Part shown: positions 25,279 to 34,056 of the stretch, one piece after another
Layout of the letters: each line of letters starts with the position of its first letter
Numbering within the stretch: position 1 is the first letter of the stretch
Source: Nocardiopsis ansamitocini
GTDB lineage: Bacteria; Actinomycetota; Actinomycetes; Streptosporangiales; Streptosporangiaceae
Reading direction: 5' to 3'
Assembly (NCBI RefSeq): GCF_030268225.1
Contig: NZ_BSQG01000002.1
Span: forward strand, 248,001 to 312,000
Length of the DNA: 64,000 bases
Program-made: the position numbers and the translations under genes
Notes under the pieces: generated by a model
Seen by the model: the letters and a program-made list of their open reading frames with translations, nothing else
Database searches by the model: none
Told to the model about the DNA's origin: nothing

Positions 25279-26655
25279 ATGGAGCGACGGGTTAACGACA
25301 GACCGCGGTTGGTCGTCATCGGAGGCGACGCCAGCGGCATGAGCGCTGCGTCCCAGGCGCGACGCGCGCTGGGACCGGAAGAGCTGGAGATCCTCGCGCT
25401 TGAACGTGGGACCTACACCTCCTACTCGGCGTGTGGAATTCCCTACCTGGTGGGGAAAACCGTATCCAGTCCGGAGGAGTTGGTCGCCCGCACCCCCGAG
25501 GAATTCCGCCGTGACTTCGCGATCGGGGTGCGAACCGAGACCGAGGCCACATCGATCGACGTGGCAGAGCGGCTGGTCCGCACGGTCGACGCGAGCGGGA
25601 CGGTCGCCGAAGAGCCCTACGACCACCTGCTGATCGCCACCGGCGCCGCGCCGCGCCGTCCGCACCTGCCGGGGGCCGACGCCGAAGGCGTCTTCGGGTT
25701 GCGCACGCTGCCCGACGGCATCGCGCTCAACGCCTATCTGGACGGTCGGGCCCCCAGTCGCGCCGTCGTGGTCGGCGGAGGCTACGTCGGTCTGGAGATG
25801 GCCGAAGCGTTCCTGGAACGCGGCATCGAGGTCACCGTGGTGGACGGTGGGGCGGAGCCGATGGGCACCCTGGACGCGGACATGGGTGCGTTGGTGCGCG
25901 AGGCCATGCAGGCCATGGGGGCCTCCTTCCAGCCCCACACGCGGGTCACCGGGTTCGAGACCGAGGACGGTGTGGTCCGCAGAGTCCTGGCACAAGACGC
26001 CGCGTACGAGGCCGACGTCGTCGTCATGGCCCTTGGGGTGCGGCCCAACAGCGATCTCGCCCGTGCGGCAGGACTGGAGATCGGTCCCACGGGGGGCATC
26101 GTCGTGGACCGAAGGATGCGTACCTCGGCGCAAGGGGTGTGGGCGGCGGGAGACTGTGTGGAGACCTTCCACCGGGTCTCCCGGGCTCCCGTGTCCGTTC
26201 CTCTGGGCACGCACGCCAACAAGCAGGGGCGGGTGGCCGGCACCGGAATCGCCGGCGGTTACGCCGCCTTCGAAGGGGTGCTGGGAACCGCCATCACCAA
26301 GCTGTGCGGGCTTGAGGTGGCGCGTACCGGCCTCAACGAGACGGAGGCGGCCACGGCGGGGTTCGTCGTCGAGACGGTCGTCAAGGAGTCGACGCTGCGC
26401 GCCGGCTACTACCCGGGAGCCGAAGCGGTCACGGTCAAACTGCTCGCCGAACGCGGCAGCGGTCGGCTGCTGGGGGCCCAGATCGTCGGCGGAGCAGGTG
26501 CCGGGAAACGGATCGACGTGTTGGCCGTCGCACTGTGGAACGAGATGACGGTGCACGCGCTGGCGGGAATGGATCTCTCCTACGCTCCGCCGTTCTCGCC
26601 GGTGTGGGACCCCGTGCAGATCGCCGCCCGGAAGCTCGCCGAGCGGATGGGCTGA
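25279..26655 (+). CDS. CoA-disulfide-reductase-like FAD/NAD(P)H oxidoreductase
   Basis: A 458-aa two-dinucleotide-fold protein. FAD site: VVIGGDASGMSAASQARR. The redox-active single cysteine is Cys52 in SYSACGIPYLVG, the CoADR/NADH-oxidase signature. NAD(P)H site: VVVGGGYVGLEMAEAFL; the FAD-binding WAAGDCVE segment and a C-terminal dimerisation domain follow. Probably reduces CoA disulfide, polysulfide or a related thiol substrate in the cytoplasm. Confidence 0.85.
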   Translation: MERRVNDRPRLVVIGGDASGMSAASQARRALGPEELEILALERGTYTSYSACGIPYLVGKTVSSPEELVARTPEEFRRDFAIGVRTETEATSIDVAERLVRTVDASGTVAEEPYDHLLIATGAAPRRPHLPGADAEGVFGLRTLPDGIALNAYLDGRAPSRAVVVGGGYVGLEMAEAFLERGIEVTVVDGGAEPMGTLDADMGALVREAMQAMGASFQPHTRVTGFETEDGVVRRVLAQDAAYEADVVVMALGVRPNSDLARAAGLEIGPTGGIVVDRRMRTSAQGVWAAGDCVETFHRVSRAPVSVPLGTHANKQGRVAGTGIAGGYAAFEGVLGTAITKLCGLEVARTGLNETEAATAGFVVETVVKESTLRAGYYPGAEAVTVKLLAERGSGRLLGAQIVGGAGAGKRIDVLAVALWNEMTVHALAGMDLSYAPPFSPVWDPVQIAARKLAERMG

Positions 26656-26662
26656 GCCCGAC

Positions 26663-26691
26663 CGGGCGGCGGTGGGACGTCCCGCCGCCCG
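26663..26691. terminator. Bidirectional terminator between convergent genes
   Basis: CGGGCGGC pairs with GCCGCCCG, with an inner GGG/CCC pair, in the 41-bp gap. Confidence 0.65.
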
Positions 26692-26696
26692 AATAC

Positions 26697-27572
26697 TCAT
26701 CCCAGCCGAAAGGCGGGCTGGGCATCGGCCGTGAGGTGGAGTTGGAACCATTCGGTCAGGGCTCGGTCGGCCAGGACGTTTCCAGGCGCGGGTGGTCCCG
26801 GTTCCAGCCCCGGCTCGGGGCCCATGGTGTGAGCCAGGTCGGGGACCACGATGTGGCGCAGCGTCCGTGCCCGGTAGTGCGGGGCGAGCGCGTCATGCAG
26901 CAGTTGGCCGTGGCCGGGGCGGATCACTTCGTCGTGTTGGCCGGTGATGATGAGCAGAGGAGCCTGCGGCCTGCGTGTGGCGAGCTCGTCGGCCCGACCC
27001 GCGAAGTCCAGCCATGCGGCGATCTCGCGGGACTTCTCGCTCCAGTGGTAGGTGACGCCCAGCCGTCGTTCCCGGGCGGCGAGCACCTGGGTGGGATCGA
27101 TGATCGGGTTGACCACACCCATGGCGCCGATGGGCAGGCCGCTCTCTGCCAGCGCGAGAAAGGCAGCGGCCCCGCCGGCACCCACCCCCATGAGGCCCAG
27201 CGGCTCGTCGAGTACGGGAAAGGTCTGGTGCAGCTCTGTGACGACCCGACTGAGTTCGGCCGCTGCCTGTTCCACGACCGGCCCGTACAGCTGGATCAGG
27301 TAGTCGGTCTGTCCGAGTCTGTTCACCTCGGGGACGCCCCCGTCGGGGAGCCGCTGCCCGAAGAGGGGCAGCCCCAGGTAGAACTTCCATGCTTGGAGAC
27401 CGGACATCGGCAGTGTGCCGGCGAGTGCCATCTCACTGCGCGGTGGTTCAAAGGCGTGCAGCGCGACGACCATCGGCGCAGGCTGGCTGGTGTCGGGCGG
27501 CGGCACCGCGATGTACGGGACTCCCGCGGCGGTCCCGGTCAATGGCGCGGCGAGTGCGCTTTCGGCTACCAC
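26697..27572 (-). CDS. Alpha/beta-hydrolase-fold protein lacking the nucleophile
   Basis: A 291-aa protein of the dienelactone-hydrolase/prolyl-oligopeptidase-like type: VVALHAFEPP near the oxyanion position, late acid in TGQHDEVIRPGHG, His in VPDLAHTMGP. The nucleophile elbow reads LMGVGAGGAAA, giving Gly131 where Ser is expected, so catalysis is uncertain. Start is GTG 27572 with GGAGG eight bases upstream. It lies downstream of a TetR gene on the same strand with a 314-bp gap. Confidence 0.65.
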   Translation of the reverse strand: MVAESALAAPLTGTAAGVPYIAVPPPDTSQPAPMVVALHAFEPPRSEMALAGTLPMSGLQAWKFYLGLPLFGQRLPDGGVPEVNRLGQTDYLIQLYGPVVEQAAAELSRVVTELHQTFPVLDEPLGLMGVGAGGAAAFLALAESGLPIGAMGVVNPIIDPTQVLAARERRLGVTYHWSEKSREIAAWLDFAGRADELATRRPQAPLLIITGQHDEVIRPGHGQLLHDALAPHYRARTLRHIVVPDLAHTMGPEPGLEPGPPAPGNVLADRALTEWFQLHLTADAQPAFRLG

Positions 27573-27886
27573 TGAGGGTTCCTCCCCTGTTCAGACGCGT
27601 TGCCGAGCCCCGGGCACGGATATCGGCCACGCGTAGTGAACCTCGTTGTGCGTAGCGGGCGAGAGATTGTGTGGTTTTTCGGCGGGGCGCCGCCGCGACG
27701 GCGACGTTTGACTGCGCGGAGTGCGACGCCATTCCCCCATGGCGGTTCGCTCACCGGTCGCCCCGGATCGGTCGCGCACCGCGATTCATCAGCGGTGGGT
27801 CCGACGATGCCGGTTGACGGGGCCCCGAACGCAAAACACTGTATCGCCCTTCGGTGTTGTGTCCTAGTTCGCACCCTTAGTTGGTT
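27573..27886. other. 314-bp gap before the hydrolase-like gene
   Basis: No convincing gene on either strand. It probably contains the promoter of the minus-strand hydrolase-like gene. The end nearest the TetR gene is AT-rich (around 27860-27900). No strong hairpin or operator was recognised. Confidence 0.4.
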
Positions 27887-28666
27887 TTATGAGCTTTTAG
27901 GGCCAAATAGCTGTCCGAGGTAGCCGCGCACGAGGATTTTGCTCTCCGAGATGTAGTGCGGATCACCGTCCGGATCCTTGTGGAACGCCAACTTCAGTAC
28001 GGCGTCGGCCGCCTCCACCGCCACGATGACAGCACGGTCCAGGGTTTCGCTCTCGGACACTCCGGCGATCGAGATCAACAGGTCGCGCAAACGCACCGCG
28101 ATCACCCGGTTGTTCTCACTGTCGGCGTCGAGCAACCGGACGTCCACGACGTCGCCGAAATGCAGACTGCGAAAGCCGGGTTCGTTGCGGTGCATGTCGA
28201 TGTACTCGTCGATCATCGCGTCGACTGCTTCTGTCCAATGCGCGAAGGTCTCCTCGGAAAGCCGGCGGGTCACTCGCAGGCTGAAGAGGTCAAGGTAGCG
28301 AAGCCCCAATGCCTGGGTGATGGCTTTCTTGTCCGGAAAGAATTGGTACACCGAACCGATGGCCACACCGGCGCGTTCGGCGATACGGGTCGTGGAAAGC
28401 TCCGAGTACCCGCCTTCGTCGAGCAGTTGGGCGCACGCGTCCAACATCCGTTGCACCCGCGCCATGCTCCGCTGCTGGGCGGGAAGTCGCCGCAGCGGCC
28501 CCTGGGCGACGGTCTGCTCGGACAAAAGGCCCTGGTTCTTGCGCGCCGACTCCGCGCCGCCGACGGAGTGCCGGTCCGACTCGGACCCGTCGCGCTGTTC
28601 TGGGGCGGTGGACTCGGAGGTTCGGGAAGAAGTCGTCACGTCTCTATGATGCCTTTCCGAATTCAA
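27887..28666 (-). CDS. TetR-family transcriptional regulator
   Basis: A 259-aa protein. A 55-residue polar, probably disordered N-terminus precedes a TetR helix-turn-helix: RMLDACAQLLDEGGYSELST, then RIAERAGVAIGSVYQFFPDK. The C-terminal ligand domain is helical. It is divergent from the beta-glucosidase gene with 105 bp between the starts, so that gene is a likely target along with its own promoter. A start further in would remove the disordered part. Confidence 0.88.
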   Translation of the reverse strand: MNSERHHRDVTTSSRTSESTAPEQRDGSESDRHSVGGAESARKNQGLLSEQTVAQGPLRRLPAQQRSMARVQRMLDACAQLLDEGGYSELSTTRIAERAGVAIGSVYQFFPDKKAITQALGLRYLDLFSLRVTRRLSEETFAHWTEAVDAMIDEYIDMHRNEPGFRSLHFGDVVDVRLLDADSENNRVIAVRLRDLLISIAGVSESETLDRAVIVAVEAADAVLKLAFHKDPDGDPHYISESKILVRGYLGQLFGPKSS

Positions 28667-28771
28667 ATGGTTCCCGTACTATTCCGGTTTTGAGCCCGAG
28701 CCGGTCGGCGCTCTTGGTTTTGGCCACTTCCGGTCCGGGCGCTGGCCGATCGAGCCTTGAGGAGAACCGCG

Positions 28772-30157
28772 GTGTCCCTCTCAGTCGAATACCCGGATCA
28801 GGGCAGCCCGAGTTTCCCCCCGGGGTTCCAATGGGGTGTTGCCACCGCGTCTTTCCAGGTGGAGGGAGCTACGCAGGAGCGCGGCGCATCCATATGGGAT
28901 TCCTTCTGTCGACTTCCCGGCCGTATCCTCGACGGAAGCTCGGGCCAGGTCGCATGCGATCACTATCATCGTTTCCCCGAAGATGTAGCGATGATGGTAG
29001 AACTGGGACTTTCCGCCTATCGCTTCTCAATCGCATGGCCACGAGTTCTTCCGCTCGGTTACGGTCGGGTAAACACGGTAGGGCTCGATTTTTATGATCG
29101 TCTGATTGATGCCTTGTGTGCGGCCGGAATTCAGCCCGTGCCCACCCTCTACCACTGGGACCTGCCCCAGGCCCTCTCGGACGCCGGGGGGTGGTTGTCC
29201 AGGGACACCGCCGAGCGGTTCGGCGATTACGCCCGCCTGGTGGTCGATCGGTTCGGCGATCGTGTACCGCGCTGGATCACCCTGAACGAGCCCTTCGTCC
29301 ACATGGCGTTCGGCTATGCGTTCGGAGTCCACGCACCGGGGCAGGCGCTGATGCTGGACGCACTTCCTGTCGCGCATCACCAACTGCTCGCGCACGCGCG
29401 TGCCTCCGAGGTGCTGCGTGCCGCAGGGCACGAGGTCCTGCTCACCAACAACTGCACTCCCGTTTCGCCGGTGGACGACGCACCTGACACCGTTGCCGCT
29501 GCCGCCGCCTACGACACGCTGCACAATCGGCTCTTCCTCGATCCGCTGCTCTTGGGGGAGTACCCCGACCTCAGCGCATACGCCGATCCGGAGACGGGGC
29601 GAACCCCGCTGGACCGGGTCATCCGTGACGGCGACCTCGCGGCACTGCGCGGCTCGGTGGACGCACTCGGCGTCAACTACTACAACCCGACGTTGGCCGC
29701 TGCCCCCGCTCCCGGTGACGCCCTGCCCTTCGCGCTGCCCGACTACACCGAGCTCTTCCCCGAAACGCCCTTGACCGGGTTCGGCTGGCCGGTCGTCCCC
29801 GATGGCCTGCACGCGCTGCTCACGAGCCTGCGTGATCGGTACGGGCCCGCCCTGCCGCCGGTGCACATCACCGAGAACGGCTGCTCCTACCCGGGTGAGC
29901 CCGACGCCAATGGGGTGGTGGCCGATCCCGATCGGGTCGCCTACCTCGACGGGCACCTGCGCGCCCTTGCCGAGGCGATCGCCGACGGGGTCGACGTGCG
30001 CGGCTACTACGCCTGGTCCCTGTTGGACAATTTCGAGTGGGCCCAGGGGTACACGCAGCGGTTCGGCCTGGTGCACGTCGACTTCGCGACGCAGGCCCGC
30101 ACACCCAAGGAGTCGTTCTTCTGGTACCGCGACGCGATCGCCCGTGCTCGTGGGTGA
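28772..30157 (+). CDS. GH1 beta-glucosidase
   Basis: A 461-aa complete glycoside hydrolase family 1 enzyme: N-terminal FPPGFQWGVATASFQVEGA, acid/base Glu in TLNEPF (near residue 173), nucleophile Glu in ITENG (near residue 368) and the WSLLDNFEWAQGY aglycone-site segment. No signal peptide, so it probably cleaves imported cellobiose in the cytoplasm. Start GTG 28772 follows GAGGAG at seven bases. The palindromic CelR box TGGGAGCGCTCCCA known upstream of Thermobifida cellulase genes is absent here; the divergent TetR is the nearest regulator. Confidence 0.93.
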   Translation: MSLSVEYPDQGSPSFPPGFQWGVATASFQVEGATQERGASIWDSFCRLPGRILDGSSGQVACDHYHRFPEDVAMMVELGLSAYRFSIAWPRVLPLGYGRVNTVGLDFYDRLIDALCAAGIQPVPTLYHWDLPQALSDAGGWLSRDTAERFGDYARLVVDRFGDRVPRWITLNEPFVHMAFGYAFGVHAPGQALMLDALPVAHHQLLAHARASEVLRAAGHEVLLTNNCTPVSPVDDAPDTVAAAAAYDTLHNRLFLDPLLLGEYPDLSAYADPETGRTPLDRVIRDGDLAALRGSVDALGVNYYNPTLAAAPAPGDALPFALPDYTELFPETPLTGFGWPVVPDGLHALLTSLRDRYGPALPPVHITENGCSYPGEPDANGVVADPDRVAYLDGHLRALAEAIADGVDVRGYYAWSLLDNFEWAQGYTQRFGLVHVDFATQARTPKESFFWYRDAIARARG

Positions 30158-30205
30158 GGCAAAAACCGGTGGCCCTGCCGAGTCCGTTTGGGCATCATCA
30201 CGGTT

Positions 30206-30850
30206 ATGACCGCACGGCACTGGCCTCTGTTCGCGCTCACCCTCCGCACCGAACGCCTCGAACTGCGTCTGCCGACCCTTGCCGAGCTGGACGAATTGGC
30301 CCAGGTCGCTGCCGAGGGCGTTCACGATCCCGAGCAGATGCCTTTCCAGGTCCCCTGGACCGACGCTTTGCCCCAGCAGCGGGCCCGAAGCGTCATGCAG
30401 TACCACTGGCTGAAACTCGCGGAGTGGACCCCTGCGGCGTGGTCGCTCCAGCTGGCTGTTTTCGAGGCCGGCCGGGTGGTCGGTGTCCAGGAGGTCGGTG
30501 CCAGGGACTTCGCGGTGACCCGCGAGGTCAAAACGGGATCCTGGTTGGGCAGGGCGCACCAGGGGCGCGGGATCGGTACCGAGATGCGTGCGGCGGTCCT
30601 GGAGTTGGCGTTCGCCGGGCTCGGCGCGCAGGTGGCGCGCACATCGGTCTTCTCCGACAACGAGCGTTCGATGGCCGTGTCGCGCAGGCTCGGTTACCGC
30701 GGTGATGGCGGCTTCCGTATCGGCGTTCAAGGACGCATGGTCAACGGGCATCGCCTGGTACTGGAGCGTTCGGACTGGGAGCACCACCGAAGGGGGCGGA
30801 CCTGCATCGACGCCCTCGACGCGTGCAAGGAGAGGTTCGGTCTTCGCTAG
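30206..30850 (+). CDS. GNAT-family N-acetyltransferase (RimJ/RimL-like)
   Basis: A 214-aa protein with the GNAT fold: N-terminal LRTERLELRLPTLAEL, acetyl-CoA loop GRAHQGRGIGTEMRAA and motif B SDNERSMAVSRRLGY. This is the RimJ/RimL-like subgroup (N-terminal or small-molecule amino acetylation). Start ATG 30206 is chosen for the conserved N-terminus. It follows the beta-glucosidase by 48 bp, so it may be co-transcribed. Substrate unknown. Confidence 0.82.
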   Translation: MTARHWPLFALTLRTERLELRLPTLAELDELAQVAAEGVHDPEQMPFQVPWTDALPQQRARSVMQYHWLKLAEWTPAAWSLQLAVFEAGRVVGVQEVGARDFAVTREVKTGSWLGRAHQGRGIGTEMRAAVLELAFAGLGAQVARTSVFSDNERSMAVSRRLGYRGDGGFRIGVQGRMVNGHRLVLERSDWEHHRRGRTCIDALDACKERFGLR

Positions 30851-30894
30851 CATCGTATTTCTGACAATCTGTCGTCAATAAGATGACGGTCGGC

Positions 30895-30924
30895 TTGGAA
30901 AGCGACAGCGGGATTCAGTACCGT
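30895..30924 (+). promoter_or_regulatory. Promoter for leaderless adenosine deaminase mRNA
   Basis: TTGGAA (30895-30900) and TACCGT (30919-30924) are separated by 18 bp, and the -10 ends six bases before ATG 30931, the spacing of actinobacterial leaderless genes. Confidence 0.6.
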
Positions 30925-30930
30925 CGCCAG

Positions 30931-31968
30931 ATGAAAAGCGCAGAAACCGTCGCCCCCGCAGTCGAGGCGCTCATCCAGGACCTTCCCAAGGTCGAACTTC
31001 ACGTTCACTTGGAAGGTTCGATGCAGCCGGCCACCTTTCTGGAACTGGTCCGCAAGTACGACGTCCCCGGGCTGCCCCGATCGTTGAAGGAGGTCGGGGA
31101 CTACTACGAATTCCGTGACTTCCCGCACTTCATCGACGTCTACATCGCCTCGGTGCAGGTGCTGCGGGAGGAAGCCGACTTCGCGCTGCTGACCCGTGAC
31201 GTCGCCGCGCGCCTGGCCGCCCAGAACGTCCGCTACGCCGAGTTGCACGTCAGCCTGTACAACCACCTGGTCCGCGGAGTCCCCGCCTCCGTGGTCTTCG
31301 CCGGGATCGAGCACGGCCGCCGCGATGCCGAGCGCGAGCACGGCATCCGGTTGCGCTGGATCCCCGACTTCCCCGGCGACTTCGGCGTAGAGGCGGGGGA
31401 GCAGACCCTGGACGCGGTTCTCGCAGACGGCCCGCCCAGCGTTGTGGGCTTCGGCGTCGGGGGGATCGAGGTGGGTCGGACCCCGTTCAAGGGGATCTAT
31501 GCACGCGCCCGCGCAGCAGGACTGCACAGCATTCCGCACGCCGGCGAGAACGGCGGGCCCGAGCGGGTGTGGGAGGCGCTCACGACCCTGGGCGCCGAGC
31601 GCATCGGGCACGGTATCGACAGCATGCAGGACCCCCGGCTGGTGGAGCACCTGAGCCGGCACCAGATCCCGGTGGACGTCTCACCGACCTCCAACCTGCG
31701 GACCCGGGCCATCGCCTCGATCGAGGAGCACCCGTTGCCGCGCATGCTCGACGCGGGCCTGCTGGTCACCCTCAACAGCGACGACCCGCCCATGTTCGGT
31801 ACCGACCTGGTCAACGAGTACCGCACCGCGCACATCCTCGGCCTGGACGGCGCGGACCTGGCCCGACTGGCGCGCAACGGCGTCGCGGCCGCGTTCTTGG
31901 AACCGGCGGACAAGAGGGCGCTCTCCGCCGAGATCGACGCCGTACTGGCCGACTCCCAGCCGGCCTGA
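30931..31968 (+). CDS. add: Adenosine deaminase family enzyme
   Basis: A 345-aa metal-dependent deaminase. Zinc ligands H24 and H26 are in ELHVHLEGS. The catalytic HAGE motif (IPHAGENG), IGHGID and LNSDDPPMFG follow in canonical order. Converts adenosine or deoxyadenosine to inosine; an aminodeoxyfutalosine deaminase in menaquinone synthesis shares these motifs and cannot be excluded. Start ATG 30931 rather than 30883 because of the leaderless promoter. Convergent with capA across a strong terminator. Confidence 0.88.
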   Translation: MKSAETVAPAVEALIQDLPKVELHVHLEGSMQPATFLELVRKYDVPGLPRSLKEVGDYYEFRDFPHFIDVYIASVQVLREEADFALLTRDVAARLAAQNVRYAELHVSLYNHLVRGVPASVVFAGIEHGRRDAEREHGIRLRWIPDFPGDFGVEAGEQTLDAVLADGPPSVVGFGVGGIEVGRTPFKGIYARARAAGLHSIPHAGENGGPERVWEALTTLGAERIGHGIDSMQDPRLVEHLSRHQIPVDVSPTSNLRTRAIASIEEHPLPRMLDAGLLVTLNSDDPPMFGTDLVNEYRTAHILGLDGADLARLARNGVAAAFLEPADKRALSAEIDAVLADSQPA

Positions 31969-31973
31969 TCGGG

Positions 31974-32010
31974 CGGTGTCGTCGCGCGGAAACTCCGCGC
32001 GACGACACCG
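31974..32010. terminator. 17-bp perfect hairpin, bidirectional terminator
   Basis: CGGTGTCGTCGCGCGGA pairs fully with its complement around an AAC loop, exactly between convergent stops. Confidence 0.85.
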
Positions 32011-32019
32011 GACAACGAC

Positions 32020-33165
32020 TCAGGGGGCCGGAGCGGTCTCGCTCTGGGCTGCCACGCCGGCATCTCCGCACTGGTCCCGGTATCCCTCGAAGGACGCCAG
32101 CCCGCGCTCGGCGGCCGGTCCGTCGCTCAGGATCGGGACGCCGCCCTCGATCTGGCCGGGAAGCCACTCGTCCTCGATGATCCGGTCGCCCTCCAAGGTC
32201 AGTCGGAGTACACCGGTCTCGGCGGTGGGGCCGTCGAAGTTGTAGAAGACGAAGTTGCCCAGCCCGTAGTGCACGTAGGAGTCGCCCATATATCCGCCGG
32301 GGCTCACCACGTGGGCATGCCCACCGACAACAGCGGTCGCGCCCGCACCGATGAGTTGCCGTGCGAGGTCGGGGGCGTGCGGCAACGGGCAGTGATCGCC
32401 CTCGCGTCCCCAGTGCAGGAAGACGATGACGGCGTCGGCCTCGGCCTTGGCGTCCTGGACCGCCTGGATCGCGCGCGGCAGCATCTCGCCCTTGGTGCTG
32501 GCCAGGCCGGGCTTGCCCGCACCGGCCGTCCACTCCGTCATCAGGTGGTCGTCGAGGACATCGGTGGCGCCGATGACCGCCAGCGTGTTGCCGTTGACCT
32601 CGAAGATCTCGGGAGAGTACGCCCCGTCGGCGTCGAGGCCCGCTCCTACCAGGGGGAATCCCGCAGCCTCGGCGTTGTTCAGGGTGTCGGCGAGACCATC
32701 CGGACCGAAGTCCATGCCGTGGTTGTTGGCCAGGGTGGCCACGTTCACCCCGGCCTCCTGCAGCGCGGTGAAAACGGTGTCCGGCGCGCGGAAGGCGAAT
32801 TCCTTCCCTGGGGCCTGGGTGCCGCCGTCGGTGACCGCCGTCTCCAGGTTGACCATGCTCACGTCGGCTTCCTTGAAGACCTCCGCGACCGGCCCCAGCG
32901 CACCGGCGGGGTCGGCGTCGAGTCGCTGACGCAGCATGCCCTCGAACATGACGTCACCGCCGATGGCAACGGTGTAGGGCTGCCGTGCGGCCTCCGATGG
33001 GCTCGGGGGCGCGGAGGCTGCTGGTGTCGATGCGGCCGCCGTCTCGATGGGGACCGGTTCGCCGCCGTCTCCACATGCGGTGGCGAGGGCGGTCGTTGCG
33101 ACGAGCAGTGCTCCGAGGCGCAACGGGCGGCCGTAGGGGGCGAAAGGGCGGGGGGCAGGGGACAC
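32020..33165 (-). CDS. CapA/PgsA-type metallophosphatase-like lipoprotein
   Basis: A 381-aa lipoprotein: lipobox LATAC with the acylated Cys31, then a Pro/Ala/Ser linker and the CapA domain. Metallophosphoesterase-like signatures are VAIGGDVMFEG, VNLETAVT, LANNHGMDFG and the VGGHAHVV block. CapA proteins take part in poly-gamma-glutamate or other surface-polymer synthesis; no capB/C genes are adjacent, so substrate is unclear. Start GTG 33165 has AGGAG five bases upstream. Confidence 0.85.
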   Translation of the reverse strand: MSPAPRPFAPYGRPLRLGALLVATTALATACGDGGEPVPIETAAASTPAASAPPSPSEAARQPYTVAIGGDVMFEGMLRQRLDADPAGALGPVAEVFKEADVSMVNLETAVTDGGTQAPGKEFAFRAPDTVFTALQEAGVNVATLANNHGMDFGPDGLADTLNNAEAAGFPLVGAGLDADGAYSPEIFEVNGNTLAVIGATDVLDDHLMTEWTAGAGKPGLASTKGEMLPRAIQAVQDAKAEADAVIVFLHWGREGDHCPLPHAPDLARQLIGAGATAVVGGHAHVVSPGGYMGDSYVHYGLGNFVFYNFDGPTAETGVLRLTLEGDRIIEDEWLPGQIEGGVPILSDGPAAERGLASFEGYRDQCGDAGVAAQSETAPAP

Positions 33166-33429
33166 AAGGACTCCTGGAAGGAATGGGTCGACCAGCTAGG
33201 AGATTGGACGTCCGGGGTGAGGCGTTAGTTGCCGTCCGGCCCCCCATGAGTCCCATTCGTTACTGGTGACAAGGGGTGCCGCGGCGCTGGGAGGAGGGGG
33301 TGGTCGTGCGCGATCCTAGCCGCGGACGGGCTTGTCGCGGGAGTAGATGGCACAGGTCGGTCATCGTGCAGGAAAATCAGGTGTCCTCTGCTCGGCGGCA
33401 TGCAGGGTGCGGCGGCAGGTGTCAGGGTG

Positions 33430-33446
33430 GGGGTGTCCGACACCCC
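33430..33446. promoter_or_regulatory. Perfect palindrome upstream of the furA-like promoter
   Basis: GGGGTGTC-C-GACACCCC (8-1-8) lies 22 bp before the -35 of the furA-like gene, in the 339-bp gap between the divergent capA and furA genes. Likely an operator; the binding protein is unknown. Confidence 0.4.
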
Positions 33447-33468
33447 TTAACTGTAGAAGTTCGTTTTC

Positions 33469-33497
33469 TTGATCAATTCCAGTTAGTGGCATAGGGT
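33469..33497 (+). promoter_or_regulatory. Promoter of leaderless furA-like mRNA
   Basis: TTGATC (33469-33474), a 17-bp spacer and TAGGGT (33492-33497), then seven bases to ATG 33505. The surrounding AT-rich DNA (33449-33485) is a plausible FurA autoregulatory site. Mycobacterial furA mRNA is known to be leaderless, which fits. Confidence 0.65.
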
Positions 33498-33504
33498 TAC
33501 GTGC

Positions 33505-33963
33505 ATGGACGACGCCGCCACCCTTCGCGGAGCCGGGCTGCGGGTGACCGCGGCGCGGCTCGCGATCCTGGACGCGGTCCGCACGGGCAACCACCTGGAC
33601 GCCGAGCACATCGCGCACGCAGTCCGGGGCAGGGTCGGGCATGTGTCCACCCAAGCGGTGTACGACGGCCTGCACGCCCTTACGGACACGGGGTTGGTCC
33701 GCCGGATCGAACCAGCTGGTTCTCCCGCGCGGTACGAGACCAGGGTCGGCGACAACCACCACCATCTCGTCTGCCGCCTCTGCAAGGGGGTAACCGACAT
33801 CGACTGCGTGGCTGGAGCGGCGCCCTGCCTGGAGCCCTCCCAGTCGCACGGTTATCTGATCGACGAGGCCGAGGTGGTGTTCTGGGGCGTTTGCCCCGAC
33901 TGCCGTTCAGGCACGGGAGAGGCCCCGAATGCATCCGAGCCGTCCGCCGTCCCGCGCGGCTGA
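33505..33963 (+). CDS. furA: Fur-family peroxide-responsive repressor (FurA/CatR type)
   Basis: A 152-aa Fur protein: winged-helix segment RVTAARLAILDAV through VSTQAVYDGLHAL, metal site NHHHLVCRLC and a second CPDC pair, giving the two CxxC structural zinc site. It lies directly upstream of a catalase gene, the classical furA-katG or catR-catA arrangement, so it probably represses the catalase and itself until peroxide oxidises it. The C-terminal 15 residues are a flexible tail. Confidence 0.88.
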   Translation: MDDAATLRGAGLRVTAARLAILDAVRTGNHLDAEHIAHAVRGRVGHVSTQAVYDGLHALTDTGLVRRIEPAGSPARYETRVGDNHHHLVCRLCKGVTDIDCVAGAAPCLEPSQSHGYLIDEAEVVFWGVCPDCRSGTGEAPNASEPSAVPRG

Positions 33964-33992
33964 CGGTTCCTTCGGGTCCTGCCCACAGACGA

Positions 33993-34012
33993 CCGCCGGA
34001 TTTTCCCGGCGG
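33993..34012 (+). terminator. Hairpin between furA-like and catalase genes
   Basis: CCGCCGG/CCGGCGG with an ATTTTC loop, 45 bp before the catalase ATG. It could partly terminate or stabilise the furA-catalase message. Confidence 0.45.
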
Positions 34013-34056
34013 GCACAGGTTCATACGAGGCCAGCTTCACCAGAAAGGCGCGAGCA

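Noticed and set aside
28667-28771. CelR box upstream of the beta-glucosidase
   Set aside because: No TGGGAGCGCTCCCA-like palindrome is present; GAGCCGGTCGGCGCTC is too different.
29027-30853. Long open frame antisense to the beta-glucosidase and GNAT genes
   Set aside because: It spans two unrelated well-supported genes and has no recognisable motif.
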